Below, one piece after another: positions 17,150-25,657 of a DNA stretch of 64,000 nucleotides. Position 1 is the stretch's first letter, and each line of letters begins with the position of its first letter. The notes below the pieces were generated by a model that searched no databases, was not told the DNA's origin, and was given only the letters and a program-made list of their open reading frames with translations. The position numbers and the translations under genes were made by a program. Origin of the DNA: Pedobacter frigoris (GTDB lineage Bacteria > Bacteroidota > Bacteroidia > Sphingobacteriales > Sphingobacteriaceae). The stretch is from the NCBI RefSeq assembly GCF_005116445.1, contig NZ_SWBQ01000001.1, forward strand, positions 868,001 to 932,000, written 5' to 3'.

Positions 17150-17767
17150 ATGCATCAAATTATGGAATACACTAAAGATGAACCCGTCCTAAACCTCAAG
17201 TCCTACCTGCACAGTAAAATTGTATTATCCCCTGCTTTTGATCCCAGCATAGATCCAATGCTTATAGCTAAGATATTGGCTGCAAAATATACAAGTCTTA
17301 AAAATGGGGATGGTGTTAACGATATTGCCTATTGGGTAGATGAGGGATTCGGGTATTTCACCAAGCCGGGGAAAGATAAAGAAGATTTGGATGTGGAACA
17401 TATTGATGAGATCTTGCCCTCCAGGATGATTGGGCTGGATGCAGATGGTTTCTTTAACAATGTCCCCTCCAATCGTACATTGCATTTTACCAAAGGCTCG
17501 GTGATTATTCCTTTTTCTAAAGCAGATTTCCTGATACTGAAAGTGACTGCGCCTGAAGCAGAGGCCTTGGCCAATTGTATACTGGCCGAACTTAAAAACC
17601 ATGAAGTAGTAATTGCGAATATGAACAAGCTGGTGATGGAGGAACGGTTGAAGATCTTTGAACAGATCTATGGCAAGGAGATATGGCAGCATTTCTCGCA
17701 AAAGCAGCTGGCAGATTATACGGGAATTACGGTGTCTTACCTGAGCCGTTTGAAAACTAGAGAGTGA
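17150..17767 (+). CDS. Crp/Fnr-like transcriptional regulator
   Basis: A 205-residue protein (an ATG at 17162 is an alternative start). The first 150 residues form a poorly conserved cyclic-nucleotide-binding-like domain. The C-terminus is a compact helix-turn-helix, HFSQKQLADYTGITVSYLSR (182-201), which reads as the Crp recognition motif and ends the protein. The domain lacks the canonical phosphate-binding signature GExFGE, so a classical cAMP response is doubtful. The HTH-coding 3' end is repeated, diverged, at 18527-18613, on the far side of the nucleotidyltransferase module. Confidence 0.7.
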   Translation: MHQIMEYTKDEPVLNLKSYLHSKIVLSPAFDPSIDPMLIAKILAAKYTSLKNGDGVNDIAYWVDEGFGYFTKPGKDKEDLDVEHIDEILPSRMIGLDADGFFNNVPSNRTLHFTKGSVIIPFSKADFLILKVTAPEAEALANCILAELKNHEVVIANMNKLVMEERLKIFEQIYGKEIWQHFSQKQLADYTGITVSYLSRLKTRE

Positions 17768-17807
17768 GGGGGGATGGACGGAGCTATTAATGTCGCTACC
17801 AAGTCAA

Positions 17808-17839
17808 TTAGGAAAAATCCTCTGGGAATTGTACTTTTG
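17808..17839 (+). promoter_or_regulatory. Candidate promoter directly at the start of the small-protein/nucleotidyltransferase pair
   Basis: TTAG (17808-17811), 20-bp spacer, TACTTTTG (17832-17839). The -7 element ends three bases before ATG 17843, which would make the mRNA leaderless or nearly so. Confidence 0.45.
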
Positions 17840-17842
17840 AAT

Positions 17843-18052
17843 ATGGCTACATATCGTTTAGATCGAACTGCTTTTAAGGCTCATACCGTCAATGAAGCCG
17901 CAGATCATGCTTCTTATTATAAGAAGCTGGATTTTGTAGAACGCTTGAAAGTCGCTGCTTATCTAAACAGTATTGCTTTTAATTATCCTGAAGGTAATCC
18001 GCCGAAATTAGACAGGACGGCCTTTTCCACCAGAGCCAGATCTAATGGGTAA
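17843..18052 (+). CDS. Small protein paired with nucleotidyltransferase (antitoxin-like position)
   Basis: 69 residues, MATYRLDRTAFKAHTV at the start and KLDRTAFSTRAR near the end, so the motif LDRTAF occurs twice. The middle is helical (DHASYYKKLDFVERLKVAAY). I recognise the general type as a short protein found next to nucleotidyltransferase genes in Bacteroidota, function unknown. Its stop overlaps the next start by 8 bp, so the two are co-translated. An extension upstream to 17774 is possible but runs through the candidate promoter and adds residues unlike the conserved start. An antitoxin role is inference. Confidence 0.65.
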   Translation: MATYRLDRTAFKAHTVNEAADHASYYKKLDFVERLKVAAYLNSIAFNYPEGNPPKLDRTAFSTRARSNG

Positions 18053-18497
18053 TATATTTAATGATGATTTTAGAGATTTTCTGAAAGCATTAAATAACCA
18101 AAATGTTCGGTATATGCTTGTTGGAGGATTTTCAGTTATCCTACACGGTTATTCCAGAACTACCGGTGATATGGATATTTGGGTTGAACGCACGTCTGAA
18201 AATTACCTCAGCTTAAAAAATGCCTTCGAAGAGTTTGGGATGCCGGTTTTTGATATGACAGAGAAGAACTTTTTATCTCATCCGGCTTGGGATGTGTTTA
18301 CATTTGGGAGACCTCCAGTAGCTATTGATATTATGGTAAAAGTAAAGGGCCTGGATTTCGATCAGAGTTATCAGAATTCCGTTGTATTTGAAGATGATAA
18401 TCTTTTTATAAGGACGATTCATAAAGACGGCCTCATTGCTGCTAAAAAATCTGCTGGTAGGAATAAGGACCTAGATGATCTAGAAAATATAACCTAA
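18045..18497 (+). CDS. Nucleotidyltransferase-fold protein (toxin-like)
   Basis: 150 residues with the minimal nucleotidyltransferase signature: GGFSVILHGYSRTTGDMDIW (27-46), supplying the GG-x-S element and the DxD metal ligands, and a later Asp in VAIDIMVK (near 94). The end, GRNKDLDDLENIT, resembles the tail of the AbiEii / DUF6036-type nucleotidyltransferases. Family members add nucleotides to RNA or protein and often act as toxins of type IV-like modules. Overlap with the preceding small gene supports a two-gene module. Either a toxin-antitoxin or a housekeeping minimal transferase is possible. Confidence 0.75.
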   Translation: MGNIFNDDFRDFLKALNNQNVRYMLVGGFSVILHGYSRTTGDMDIWVERTSENYLSLKNAFEEFGMPVFDMTEKNFLSHPAWDVFTFGRPPVAIDIMVKVKGLDFDQSYQNSVVFEDDNLFIRTIHKDGLIAAKKSAGRNKDLDDLENIT

Positions 18498-18526
18498 CAG
18501 CAGTCAGCTGCGCTGAGCTCGCAGCA

Positions 18527-18613
18527 CACCAGTTTTCGCAGCATGAGCTTTCAAATTATACGGGAATTACAGTGTCATATCTGAGTCGTTTGAAAAATAA
18601 ACTGTCCGGTTAA
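18527..18613 (+). pseudogene. Remnant of a second Crp-like HTH (3' end only)
   Basis: Reads HQFSQHELSNYTGIT then VSYLSRLKNK and a stop, parallel to HFSQKQLADYTGIT / VSYLSRLKTRE of the gene at 17150. About 40 bp from ATTATACGGGAATTAC onward match 17715-17756 with four substitutions. No upstream frame encodes the rest of such a protein; the nucleotidyltransferase gene ends 30 bp before it. Confidence 0.75.
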
Positions 18614-18698
18614 TTTTTTGTCTTTTTGCAATTGCTTGACTGGAATTTCACCATTATTTTAGGAGATCAACTAAATTATTGACATAAACCTAAATTTT

Positions 18699-18899
18699 AT
18701 GGAAGGCTTATTCCTCTCAATTAAACACGTGCGGCAAATCACCAGACTTGGTGAGACTGCAGCGCAAGGCCGTCTGGCTGATGTACGCAAAGCGTATAAC
18801 ATTCCCAAATATCAGCAAGTAAATGTTTTTGAATATTGTAAGTTTTATCGGCTGGATGTGGATCTGATACTGAAACTGTTGAACGGCGACAGGAAGTAA
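18699..18899 (+). CDS. Small conserved-looking protein of unknown function
   Basis: 66 residues, MEGLFLSIKHVRQITRLGET at the start, basic and helical, ending LDVDLILKLLNGDRK. It has no signal peptide or membrane span. The VRQITRLGETAAQGRLADV stretch could be a helix-turn-helix, so a DNA-binding role is possible. It stands alone between the Crp remnant and the DUF6266 gene. I believe similar short proteins recur in Pedobacter-like genomes but cannot name a family. Confidence 0.6.
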   Translation: MEGLFLSIKHVRQITRLGETAAQGRLADVRKAYNIPKYQQVNVFEYCKFYRLDVDLILKLLNGDRK

Positions 18900-18975
18900 T
18901 ACAGATAGTTTCGGTTTCTTTCAGATTTCACCTTATTCTACCGATAAGTTATACTTCATTATTTTATTGTTAATG

Positions 18976-19010
18976 AACCATTTATGTTTGGTTTAATTAA
19001 CTGAATGGTT
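18976..19010 (+). promoter_or_regulatory. Inverted repeat and -7-like box before the second DUF6266 gene
   Basis: AACCATT (18976-18982) and AATGGTT (19004-19010) frame TATGTTTG (18983-18990), a full match to TAnnTTTG. The same AATGGTT / AACCATT pair occurs directly upstream of the other DUF6266 gene (6853-6859 and 6878-6884). Confidence 0.4.
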
Positions 19011-19028
19011 TTACTTAATTTTTAAACT

Positions 19029-19670
19029 ATGGGAAGAGCAATTTGGGGAACCTCAGGTGGCTTTCAGGGCAAAAATGGTGCGAACATAGGCCGGTGGCTG
19101 AATGGACAAAACATTGTAGGCCCGCTGCCTCACCCTTCTCAAACACCACCCTCCACCGCACAGCTTAATCAGCGTGCAAAATTTGGCTTGGTAACGAGCT
19201 GGCTTAGAATAGTCAAAGGCGTTATCCGTACGGGATTCAATGTGCACAAGGAAAAAGTATCGCCCTGGAATGCTGCAGTGCAATACAACCTGGAATACGC
19301 CGTGACGGGTGTGGCGCCAAACTTTACCATCAATTATCCAATGGTGATGTTTTGCAAAGGAGAGCTTAGTCCGCCACTGGATGTAACGGTGGCTACCGCG
19401 GCAGGCGCAAACCTGGAATTTGAATGGGATACGCTGTTTAATGTGGCGTTTGGTGCAGACACGGACAAAGCCACCTTTGTGGTGTACAATCCAGACAAGA
19501 ACCTGTTTGTGGTGCTCGCTGGTGCTGTAACCCGTGTAGCGGCAACGTATACGCTACAATTGCCAACATCATTTGTCGGCGACCAAGTACAGTGCTATAT
19601 GAGCCTGCTGTCTGCGGATGGTAAGGTGTCTAGCGACAGTGTATTTGTGGGGGCATTGACAGTGGTGTAG
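19029..19670 (+). CDS. DUF6266 family protein (paralogue)
   Basis: 213 residues, paralogue of the gene at 6208-6852 with the same length and architecture: a Gly-rich start (MGRAIWGTSGGFQGKNGANI), a NYPMVMFCKGELSPPLDVTV segment matching NLSLPL of the first copy, and the end SSDSVFVGAL. Function unknown; no localisation signal is visible. Its 3' flank has a strong terminator whose loop includes TCAGGATGACG, the arm sequence of the repeat beside the first DUF6266 gene. Confidence 0.75.
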   Translation: MGRAIWGTSGGFQGKNGANIGRWLNGQNIVGPLPHPSQTPPSTAQLNQRAKFGLVTSWLRIVKGVIRTGFNVHKEKVSPWNAAVQYNLEYAVTGVAPNFTINYPMVMFCKGELSPPLDVTVATAAGANLEFEWDTLFNVAFGADTDKATFVVYNPDKNLFVVLAGAVTRVAATYTLQLPTSFVGDQVQCYMSLLSADGKVSSDSVFVGALTVV

Positions 19671-19682
19671 AATGAGGTAAGG

Positions 19683-19736
19683 AAAAGGGGCTACTGAAAG
19701 AAAATCAGGATGACGACTTTCAGATAGCCCTTTTTT
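19683..19736 (+). terminator. Terminator after the DUF6266 gene
   Basis: Stem GGGGCTACTGAAAG / CTTTCAGATAGCCC (one bulge), A-rich 5' flank and TTTTTT tail, loop containing TCAGGATGACG. Confidence 0.85.
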
Positions 19737-19745
19737 ATTTAGGAA

Positions 19746-19777
19746 TTGCTATTTCTCCCAATGAATCGCTATCTTTA
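19746..19777 (+). promoter_or_regulatory. Candidate promoter of the DUF2911 gene
   Basis: TTG (19746-19748), 21-bp spacer, TATCTTTA (19770-19777), one mismatch to the Bacteroidota -7 box; 27 bp before the ATG. Confidence 0.4.
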
Positions 19778-19804
19778 ATACCTTAATCTGATAAAACTAA
19801 AATC

Positions 19805-20317
19805 ATGAAAAAATCATTCGTCCTAACATTATTCCTAAGTGTAGCTACACTTGCATCTTTCGCTCAGCAGGATAAAAGTAAGCGTCCAAGTCCTCCCGCG
19901 GTAGTAAAACAAACCATCAGCTCTGGTGCTACGGTGACCATAGAATATAGTCAGCCATCGGTTAAAGGTCGTACTATAGGCGGAGAAATCGCTCCGTTTG
20001 GAAAAGTATGGCGTACGGGTGCTAATGAGGCTACCATATTTGAGGTAGATAAAGCCGTGAAAGTAGAAGGAAAAGCGCTTGCTGCGGGTAAGTATGCCAT
20101 GTATTCTATTCCTGGTGAAAAAGAATGGACTATTATTTTGAACAAAGCCTGGGATAAGCCAATCAATACGTATGCTGAAGCACAGGATGTACTTCGTGCA
20201 GTGGTAAAGCCGGCAAAGGCTTCTGCCGCTATGGAGAAGATGACCTTTAAAATAGATAAATCTGGCAAAGTATCACTGATGTGGGGAAATATAGTAGTTC
20301 CTTTTACAGTAAAATAA
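19805..20317 (+). CDS. Secreted DUF2911 domain protein
   Basis: 170 residues with signal peptide ending SFAQQ (about 21). The rest is DUF2911: TIEYSQPSVKGRTIGG near 45-60, WRTGANEAT near 71, then a beta-rich core with YAMYSIPGEKEWTIILNK. Such proteins are periplasmic or secreted and of unknown function in Bacteroidota. Single-gene unit between a promoter-like sequence and a strong terminator. Confidence 0.85.
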   Translation: MKKSFVLTLFLSVATLASFAQQDKSKRPSPPAVVKQTISSGATVTIEYSQPSVKGRTIGGEIAPFGKVWRTGANEATIFEVDKAVKVEGKALAAGKYAMYSIPGEKEWTIILNKAWDKPINTYAEAQDVLRAVVKPAKASAAMEKMTFKIDKSGKVSLMWGNIVVPFTVK

Positions 20318-20331
20318 CTGCTAAAGTTTAG

Positions 20332-20365
20332 AAAAGGCCTGTCATGAAAATGACAGGCTTTTTTT
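20332..20365 (+). terminator. Terminator after the DUF2911 gene
   Basis: AGCCTGTCAT-type stem: CCTGTCAT / ATGACAGG with a 4-nt loop (GAAA), preceded by AAAA and followed by TTTTTTT. Confidence 0.9.
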
Positions 20366-20421
20366 GTTTAAGCCCGCTTTATAGCTATTTTATCGTACTT
20401 TTGCGGCATCATATTATGTAC

Positions 20422-21615
20422 ATGGATACTACTTCAAAATTAGCATTGATTATTGATGATCCGGATTTGCCGAAGATGCACCGTGATATAGCAAAAAAGG
20501 TACAAAATCAGGAGCGGATCAGCTTTGATGAGGGCGTTTACCTTTATGAACACGGCGAACTGGCTTATTTGGGCGTATTGGCAAATTATATCAGAGAGGC
20601 GAAGCATGGCGACAATACTTATTTTAACCGCAATTTTCACCTGGAGCCTACCAATTTATGTGTCTACGACTGTAAGTTTTGTTCTTATTCCCGTTTGATC
20701 AAACAAAAGGCTGAAGGCTGGGAGCTGACGATGGAAGAGATGCTGGATATCGTAAAAAAATATGATAACGAACCAGTAACAGAAGTGCACATCGTAGGAG
20801 GGGTTTTGCCTCAATATGATGTGGCGTTTTATTCGGCCTTATTTACAGCTATAAAAAAGCATCGTCCAGAACTACACGTGAAGGCCTTGACTCCGGTAGA
20901 GTATCATTATATCTTTAAAAAGGCTAAAATAGACTATGCGTCCGGAATGAAACTCATGAAGGAAGCAGGACTGGAATCAATGCCCGGCGGTGGAGCAGAG
21001 ATCTTTCATCCTGAAATCAGGGATCAAATAGCAAAAGATAAATGTACCGCGGATCAATGGCTCGCTATTCATGAGGAATGGCATAAGTTGGGGATGCGTT
21101 CTAATGCCACCATGTTATATGGGCATATAGAGCGATTTGAACATCGTGTAGATCATATGGAGCGCCTACGCCAGTTACAAGATAAGACTGGAGGTTTTCA
21201 GACTTTTATACCGCTTAAATTCAGGAATCAGCATAACCAGATGGATCATGTGCCAGAAGTTTCTGTGATAGAAGATTTGAGAAATTATGCGATAGCCCGT
21301 ATTTATATGGACAACTTTGATCACATAAAAGCTTATTGGGCGATGATCAGCAGGCAAACGGCACAGTTGTCCCTTAATTTTGGGGTAGATGATATTGACG
21401 GGACGCTGGATGATACCACAAAAATCTATTCTATGGCTGGTGCAGAGGAACAAACGCCTGCAATGAGCACGCAGGAGGTCGCAAATCTGATTAAACAAGT
21501 GAAACGAAGGCCAATTGAAAGAGACACATTGTATAATGTGATCAAAGATTATACAGACGTTGTTTTTGATGACGAGGTAAAACCACAATATTATAAACTC
21601 CCGGTAGTCAATTAA
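20422..21615 (+). CDS. mqnE: Aminofutalosine synthase (radical SAM)
   Basis: Radical SAM enzyme of the futalosine route to menaquinone: it joins the enolpyruvyl product of MqnA to S-adenosylmethionine to give aminofutalosine. The iron-sulfur motif is CVYDCKFC (C80, C84, C87), followed by the GGVLPQ and HVKALTPVEYHY stretches typical of MqnE/MqnC. Start ATG 20422 is chosen; ATG 20416 is an equal option, and a longer frame back to 20344 runs through the upstream terminator. Its stop overlaps the next start (TAATG), and mqnA follows, so it opens a menaquinone operon. Confidence 0.93.
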   Translation: MDTTSKLALIIDDPDLPKMHRDIAKKVQNQERISFDEGVYLYEHGELAYLGVLANYIREAKHGDNTYFNRNFHLEPTNLCVYDCKFCSYSRLIKQKAEGWELTMEEMLDIVKKYDNEPVTEVHIVGGVLPQYDVAFYSALFTAIKKHRPELHVKALTPVEYHYIFKKAKIDYASGMKLMKEAGLESMPGGGAEIFHPEIRDQIAKDKCTADQWLAIHEEWHKLGMRSNATMLYGHIERFEHRVDHMERLRQLQDKTGGFQTFIPLKFRNQHNQMDHVPEVSVIEDLRNYAIARIYMDNFDHIKAYWAMISRQTAQLSLNFGVDDIDGTLDDTTKIYSMAGAEEQTPAMSTQEVANLIKQVKRRPIERDTLYNVIKDYTDVVFDDEVKPQYYKLPVVN

Positions 21616-22226
21616 TGGATAAGGAAATATACATCATCAGACATGGTGAAACGGAATTAAATAAACTCGGAATTGTACAGGGACGCGGAGTAAATAGTGA
21701 TCTTAACGATACGGGTAGGGCACAGGCTGCGGCTTTTTATGCGCGGTATAAAGATGTCCCATTTGAAAAAATATATACTTCTAAACTAGTTCGTACTCAT
21801 CAGACTGTAAAAGGCTTTGTTGATGCAGGCACGCCCTGGGAGCAACTTTCAGGTCTTGATGAGCTTGCCTGGGGCGAATGGGAGGGTAAGCCCAATGATG
21901 AAAATGCGATAGCGGCCTTTAAAGGATTGGCAGAAAAATGGGATACAGGAGATTTTGATGCTCATTTTGTAGGGGGCGAGAGTCCTAATCAGGTTTTGTT
22001 GCGGCTTAAAGAGGCGCTGGACGAGATTCTGAGCCATACTGATGAAAAGCTGGTTTTGGTGTGTATGCACGGACGGGCGATGCGTATGTTTATGTGCTTG
22101 CTGATGAATAAACCACTATCGGAAATGGGAGAATTCCCGCATCTGAATACAACACTTTACAGGCTGCAGTTGACCGGTGACCAATTCACGATCATCGATT
22201 TTAACAATACCGATCATTTAAAATAA
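21615..22226 (+). CDS. Histidine phosphatase superfamily protein
   Basis: 203 residues. The phosphoglycerate-mutase-like signature IIRHGETELN (7-16) provides the catalytic His; a second HGRAM site (near 150) supplies the other His. Acts in the cytoplasm on a phosphomonoester. Its start overlaps the mqnE stop by one base and mqnA begins 7 bp after its end, suggesting a function linked to menaquinone or shared expression only. Families of this type include alpha-ribazole phosphatase and phosphoglycerate mutase; the substrate cannot be read from the sequence. Confidence 0.85.
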   Translation: MDKEIYIIRHGETELNKLGIVQGRGVNSDLNDTGRAQAAAFYARYKDVPFEKIYTSKLVRTHQTVKGFVDAGTPWEQLSGLDELAWGEWEGKPNDENAIAAFKGLAEKWDTGDFDAHFVGGESPNQVLLRLKEALDEILSHTDEKLVLVCMHGRAMRMFMCLLMNKPLSEMGEFPHLNTTLYRLQLTGDQFTIIDFNNTDHLK

Positions 22227-22233
22227 TACCCTT

Positions 22234-22959
22234 TTGAACAAGATTAAAATTTCTGCGGTTTCTTATACGAATACTAAACCCTTTATATACGGTATTGAAC
22301 ATTCAGAACTGATAAATAAGATAGATTTAAGTTTAGATATCCCTTCAGATTGCGCAACTAAATTAATTAATAAACAGGTAGATATAGGTTTGATTCCAGT
22401 AGCTGCTATTCCTTATGTCCCCGATGCAAATATTGTAGCCGATTATTGCATCGGCTCGAAAGGTGCAGTGAATTCTGTTTTTATTTTTAGTGATGTGCCG
22501 GTCAGCGAGATTAAAAAAGTGAGACTTGATAGCCAATCAAGGACTTCTAATAACCTCGCAAAAGTGTTGCTTAAATTTTACTGGAAACAGGAAGTTGAGT
22601 TTACTACTGATCCTGATTTGAAGACTGATGCATTAGTGCTGATTGGTGACCGTACGTTTGGTAAAAAGTCTAATTATGCATTTGCGTATGACATGGGTGA
22701 GGAGTGGATGAACTTTACCGGGTTGCCGTTTGTTTATGCAGCATGGGTGGCCAATATAGCTATATCTCAAGAGTTTATAAACGAGTTTAATGTAGCTCTG
22801 GCAAAGGGGCTGGCGTATCGGTTAGAACTGGTTAAGGAATTGCCCAAACATGATAATTTCGATCTGGAAGACTACCTGATGAATAAGCTTGATTTTGAGT
22901 TGACTGCACAAAAACGTGAAGCTTTAAATTTGTTCCTTTCTTATATTGGGAAACTGTAA
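22234..22959 (+). CDS. mqnA: Chorismate dehydratase, menaquinone biosynthesis
   Basis: 241 residues; converts chorismate to 3-[(1-carboxyvinyl)oxy]benzoate, the first step of the futalosine pathway. N-terminus ISAVSYTNTKPFIYG and the VDIGLIPVAAIPY stretch are typical of the MqnA periplasmic-binding-like fold. The start is TTG at 22234, giving the family N-terminus MNKIKISAVSY; no ATG is available there. Third gene after mqnE and the phosphatase. The pathway also needs mqnB, mqnC and mqnD, which are not in this window. Confidence 0.92.
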   Translation: MNKIKISAVSYTNTKPFIYGIEHSELINKIDLSLDIPSDCATKLINKQVDIGLIPVAAIPYVPDANIVADYCIGSKGAVNSVFIFSDVPVSEIKKVRLDSQSRTSNNLAKVLLKFYWKQEVEFTTDPDLKTDALVLIGDRTFGKKSNYAFAYDMGEEWMNFTGLPFVYAAWVANIAISQEFINEFNVALAKGLAYRLELVKELPKHDNFDLEDYLMNKLDFELTAQKREALNLFLSYIGKL

Positions 22960-23045
22960 ACCTATTCACATTTTTTTAATTTTCAACAAATCATGAAGCC
23001 TACATGTCAAGGTAGTATCTTTACGATTTTGTAAATAGAATCATT

Positions 23046-25655
23046 TTGGCTAAAGATAATACGAAGGAAACTCCACTGATGCAGCAATACAATGCGATTA
23101 AAGCAAAGTATCCGGGTGCATTATTACTGTTTAGGGTTGGCGATTTTTATGAAACATTTGGCGAGGATGCTGTAAAAACTTCGCAAATATTAGGAATTGT
23201 ACTTACCAGGCGGGGCACTGGTCCAAATGGTGCACTCGAGCTCGCAGGTTTTCCGCACCATTCACTCGATAATTATCTTTCGAAGCTGGTTAGGGCAGGT
23301 CAACGAGTTGCCATCTGTGACCAGCTGGAAGATCCAAAAATGACCAAGACGATTGTTAAACGAGGTGTAACGGAGTTGGTAACCCCAGGAGTTGCTTACA
23401 ATGACAATATCCTTAGTCAGAAGTCAAACAATTACTTAGCTGCAGTTTACTTCGATAAAAATACGTTAGGTGTATCCTTTGCTGATATTTCAACTGGTGA
23501 ATTTTTAGTCGCACAGGGTGATGTTGAATATATTGATAAGCTTTTGCAAGGTTTTAAACCTACAGAAGTAGTTTTTCAAAAGAGTAAGAGGAAGGAATTT
23601 CTAGAGCTTTTTGGTGATAGGTTTTATACTTTTCATTTGGATGATTGGGCTTTTACAAATGACTATGCCAATGAAATTCTAACCAAGCATTTTGAAGTAA
23701 ATTCATTAAAGGGTTTTGGAGTAGATAAGTTGCAGACTGGTATTGTAGCGGCCGGAGTGGTGCTTCATTATTTGAATGAAACGGAACACCGTAACCTGAA
23801 ACACATTTCTTCTATCTCCAGATTGGAAGAGGATAAATTTGTTTGGTTAGATCGCTTTACGATTAGAAACTTAGAGTTGGTTACGTCAGCAAACGACAAT
23901 GCGGTTACCCTTTTTGAGGTTTTAGACCAGACTTCTACGCCTATGGGAGCCCGCTTGCTTCATAAGTGGATCATAATGCCTTTAAAAGAACTGAAACCTA
24001 TTCAGGAACGTCTTGGTATGGTGGAGTTTTTAGTTAGGGACGACAGGCTTTTACAGGAGTTTCTAGGTCATATTAAGCAGATTGGTGATCTGGAAAGACT
24101 CATTTCCAAAGTAGGCCTGCAGAAAGTTGGTCCCCGTGAGCTTTGTCAGTTAAAGAAAGCCCTTTATCATATAGAAGCGGTAAAGAAAATAGCTGAAGAA
24201 GCTAAAAATCCTTTTCTTTCTGTGTTGGCAGAGCAGTTGAATCCTTGTCTGACGATAAGGGAGAAGCTGGAGAGAGAATTGCAGCAAGACCCACCGGCGT
24301 TATTGATCAAGGGAAATGTAATTGCGGATGGGATAGATGAGGATCTGGATCGTCTGCGTAAGATTGCTTTTGGAGGCAAAGATTATCTTGTTGAAATTCA
24401 GAAAAGAGAGGCTGCAATTACAGGAATTCCTTCTTTAAAAGTGGCCTTTAATAATGTATTTGGCTATTACCTGGAGGTAACACATACACATAAAGACAAG
24501 GTTCCTGCCGACTGGATTAGAAAGCAGACTTTGGTAAGTGCGGAGCGTTATATTACTCCGGAGCTGAAGGAATATGAAGAACAGATACTGGGTGCTGAAG
24601 AAAAGATTCAACAAATTGAGATTCGTTTATATAATGAATTGATATATCAGGTAGCTGCGTACATCAAGCAGATCCAATTGAATGCTTTCCTGATCGCGCA
24701 GCTTGACGTTTTATTATGCTTTGCACAGCTTGCTGTCCAGAGTCATTATGTGAAACCTGAGGTAAACAAAGGTAAGGATCTGGACATCAAGGGAGGAAGG
24801 CATCCTGTTATCGAAAAAAGACTGCCGATTGGACAGGAGTATATTACGAACGATGTATTTCTGGATAACGACAATCAGCAGATCATCATCATTACTGGTC
24901 CGAATATGTCGGGTAAATCGGCTATTTTAAGACAAACAGGACTTATTGTACTGATGGCTCAAATGGGGTGTTTTGTACCAGCGAAGTCTGCGAGTATTGG
25001 CTTGGTAGATAAAATATTTACAAGGGTTGGTGCTTCTGATAATTTGTCATCAGGAGAGAGTACATTCATGGTGGAAATGAATGAGACGGCAAGTATCCTG
25101 AATAACATTTCTGACAATAGTCTGATCCTGCTAGATGAGATAGGAAGAGGTACCAGTACTTATGACGGAATTTCAATTGCATGGGCTATAGCTGAGTTTT
25201 TGCATACCCATCCTAATGCAAAGCCCAAGACATTATTTGCAACTCATTATCATGAATTGAATGAGCTGGCCAATACGATGAGCAGGATTAAGAATTTCAA
25301 TGTTTCCATTAAAGAGGTAGGTAATAAAGTAATATTCCTTCGAAAGCTTGTGCCAGGAGGCAGTGAGCATAGTTTTGGTATTCATGTTGCTAAAATGGCT
25401 GGTATGCCACCCAAACTGATCAACAGGGCTAATGAAATATTAAAGAAACTGGAGATCGACAGGACTGAGGGACAAAGCATTAAAGACAGCATCAAAAAGG
25501 TTCAGAATCAGGCTTATCAACTACATATGTTTGCAGTAGAAGATCCAATTCTTGTTAAGATCAGAGATACATTGAACAATCTGGATGTAAATATATTAAC
25601 CCCTGTAGAGGCTTTGCTGAAATTGGATGAAATACAAAGGATAGTTAAACAATAA
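23046..25655 (+). CDS. mutS: DNA mismatch repair protein MutS
   Basis: 869 residues; recognises mismatches and recruits the repair machinery. The mismatch-binding loop GDFYETFG (near 33-40, with the Phe-x-Glu contact) opens the protein, followed by connector, lever and clamp domains. The ATPase Walker A GPNMSGKSAIL lies near 618, Walker B ILLDEIGRGTSTYDG near 697, and the HYHEL segment near 736. TTG start at 23046 gives the normal MutS opening (MAKDNTKETPLMQQY). Two bases separate its stop from the NlpC/P60 gene, so those two are coupled. Confidence 0.97.
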   Translation: MAKDNTKETPLMQQYNAIKAKYPGALLLFRVGDFYETFGEDAVKTSQILGIVLTRRGTGPNGALELAGFPHHSLDNYLSKLVRAGQRVAICDQLEDPKMTKTIVKRGVTELVTPGVAYNDNILSQKSNNYLAAVYFDKNTLGVSFADISTGEFLVAQGDVEYIDKLLQGFKPTEVVFQKSKRKEFLELFGDRFYTFHLDDWAFTNDYANEILTKHFEVNSLKGFGVDKLQTGIVAAGVVLHYLNETEHRNLKHISSISRLEEDKFVWLDRFTIRNLELVTSANDNAVTLFEVLDQTSTPMGARLLHKWIIMPLKELKPIQERLGMVEFLVRDDRLLQEFLGHIKQIGDLERLISKVGLQKVGPRELCQLKKALYHIEAVKKIAEEAKNPFLSVLAEQLNPCLTIREKLERELQQDPPALLIKGNVIADGIDEDLDRLRKIAFGGKDYLVEIQKREAAITGIPSLKVAFNNVFGYYLEVTHTHKDKVPADWIRKQTLVSAERYITPELKEYEEQILGAEEKIQQIEIRLYNELIYQVAAYIKQIQLNAFLIAQLDVLLCFAQLAVQSHYVKPEVNKGKDLDIKGGRHPVIEKRLPIGQEYITNDVFLDNDNQQIIIITGPNMSGKSAILRQTGLIVLMAQMGCFVPAKSASIGLVDKIFTRVGASDNLSSGESTFMVEMNETASILNNISDNSLILLDEIGRGTSTYDGISIAWAIAEFLHTHPNAKPKTLFATHYHELNELANTMSRIKNFNVSIKEVGNKVIFLRKLVPGGSEHSFGIHVAKMAGMPPKLINRANEILKKLEIDRTEGQSIKDSIKKVQNQAYQLHMFAVEDPILVKIRDTLNNLDVNILTPVEALLKLDEIQRIVKQ

Positions 25656-25657
25656 GT

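Noticed and set aside
20344-20421. Upstream extension of mqnE
   Set aside because: It begins inside the hairpin terminator of the DUF2911 gene and adds a non-family hydrophobic segment.
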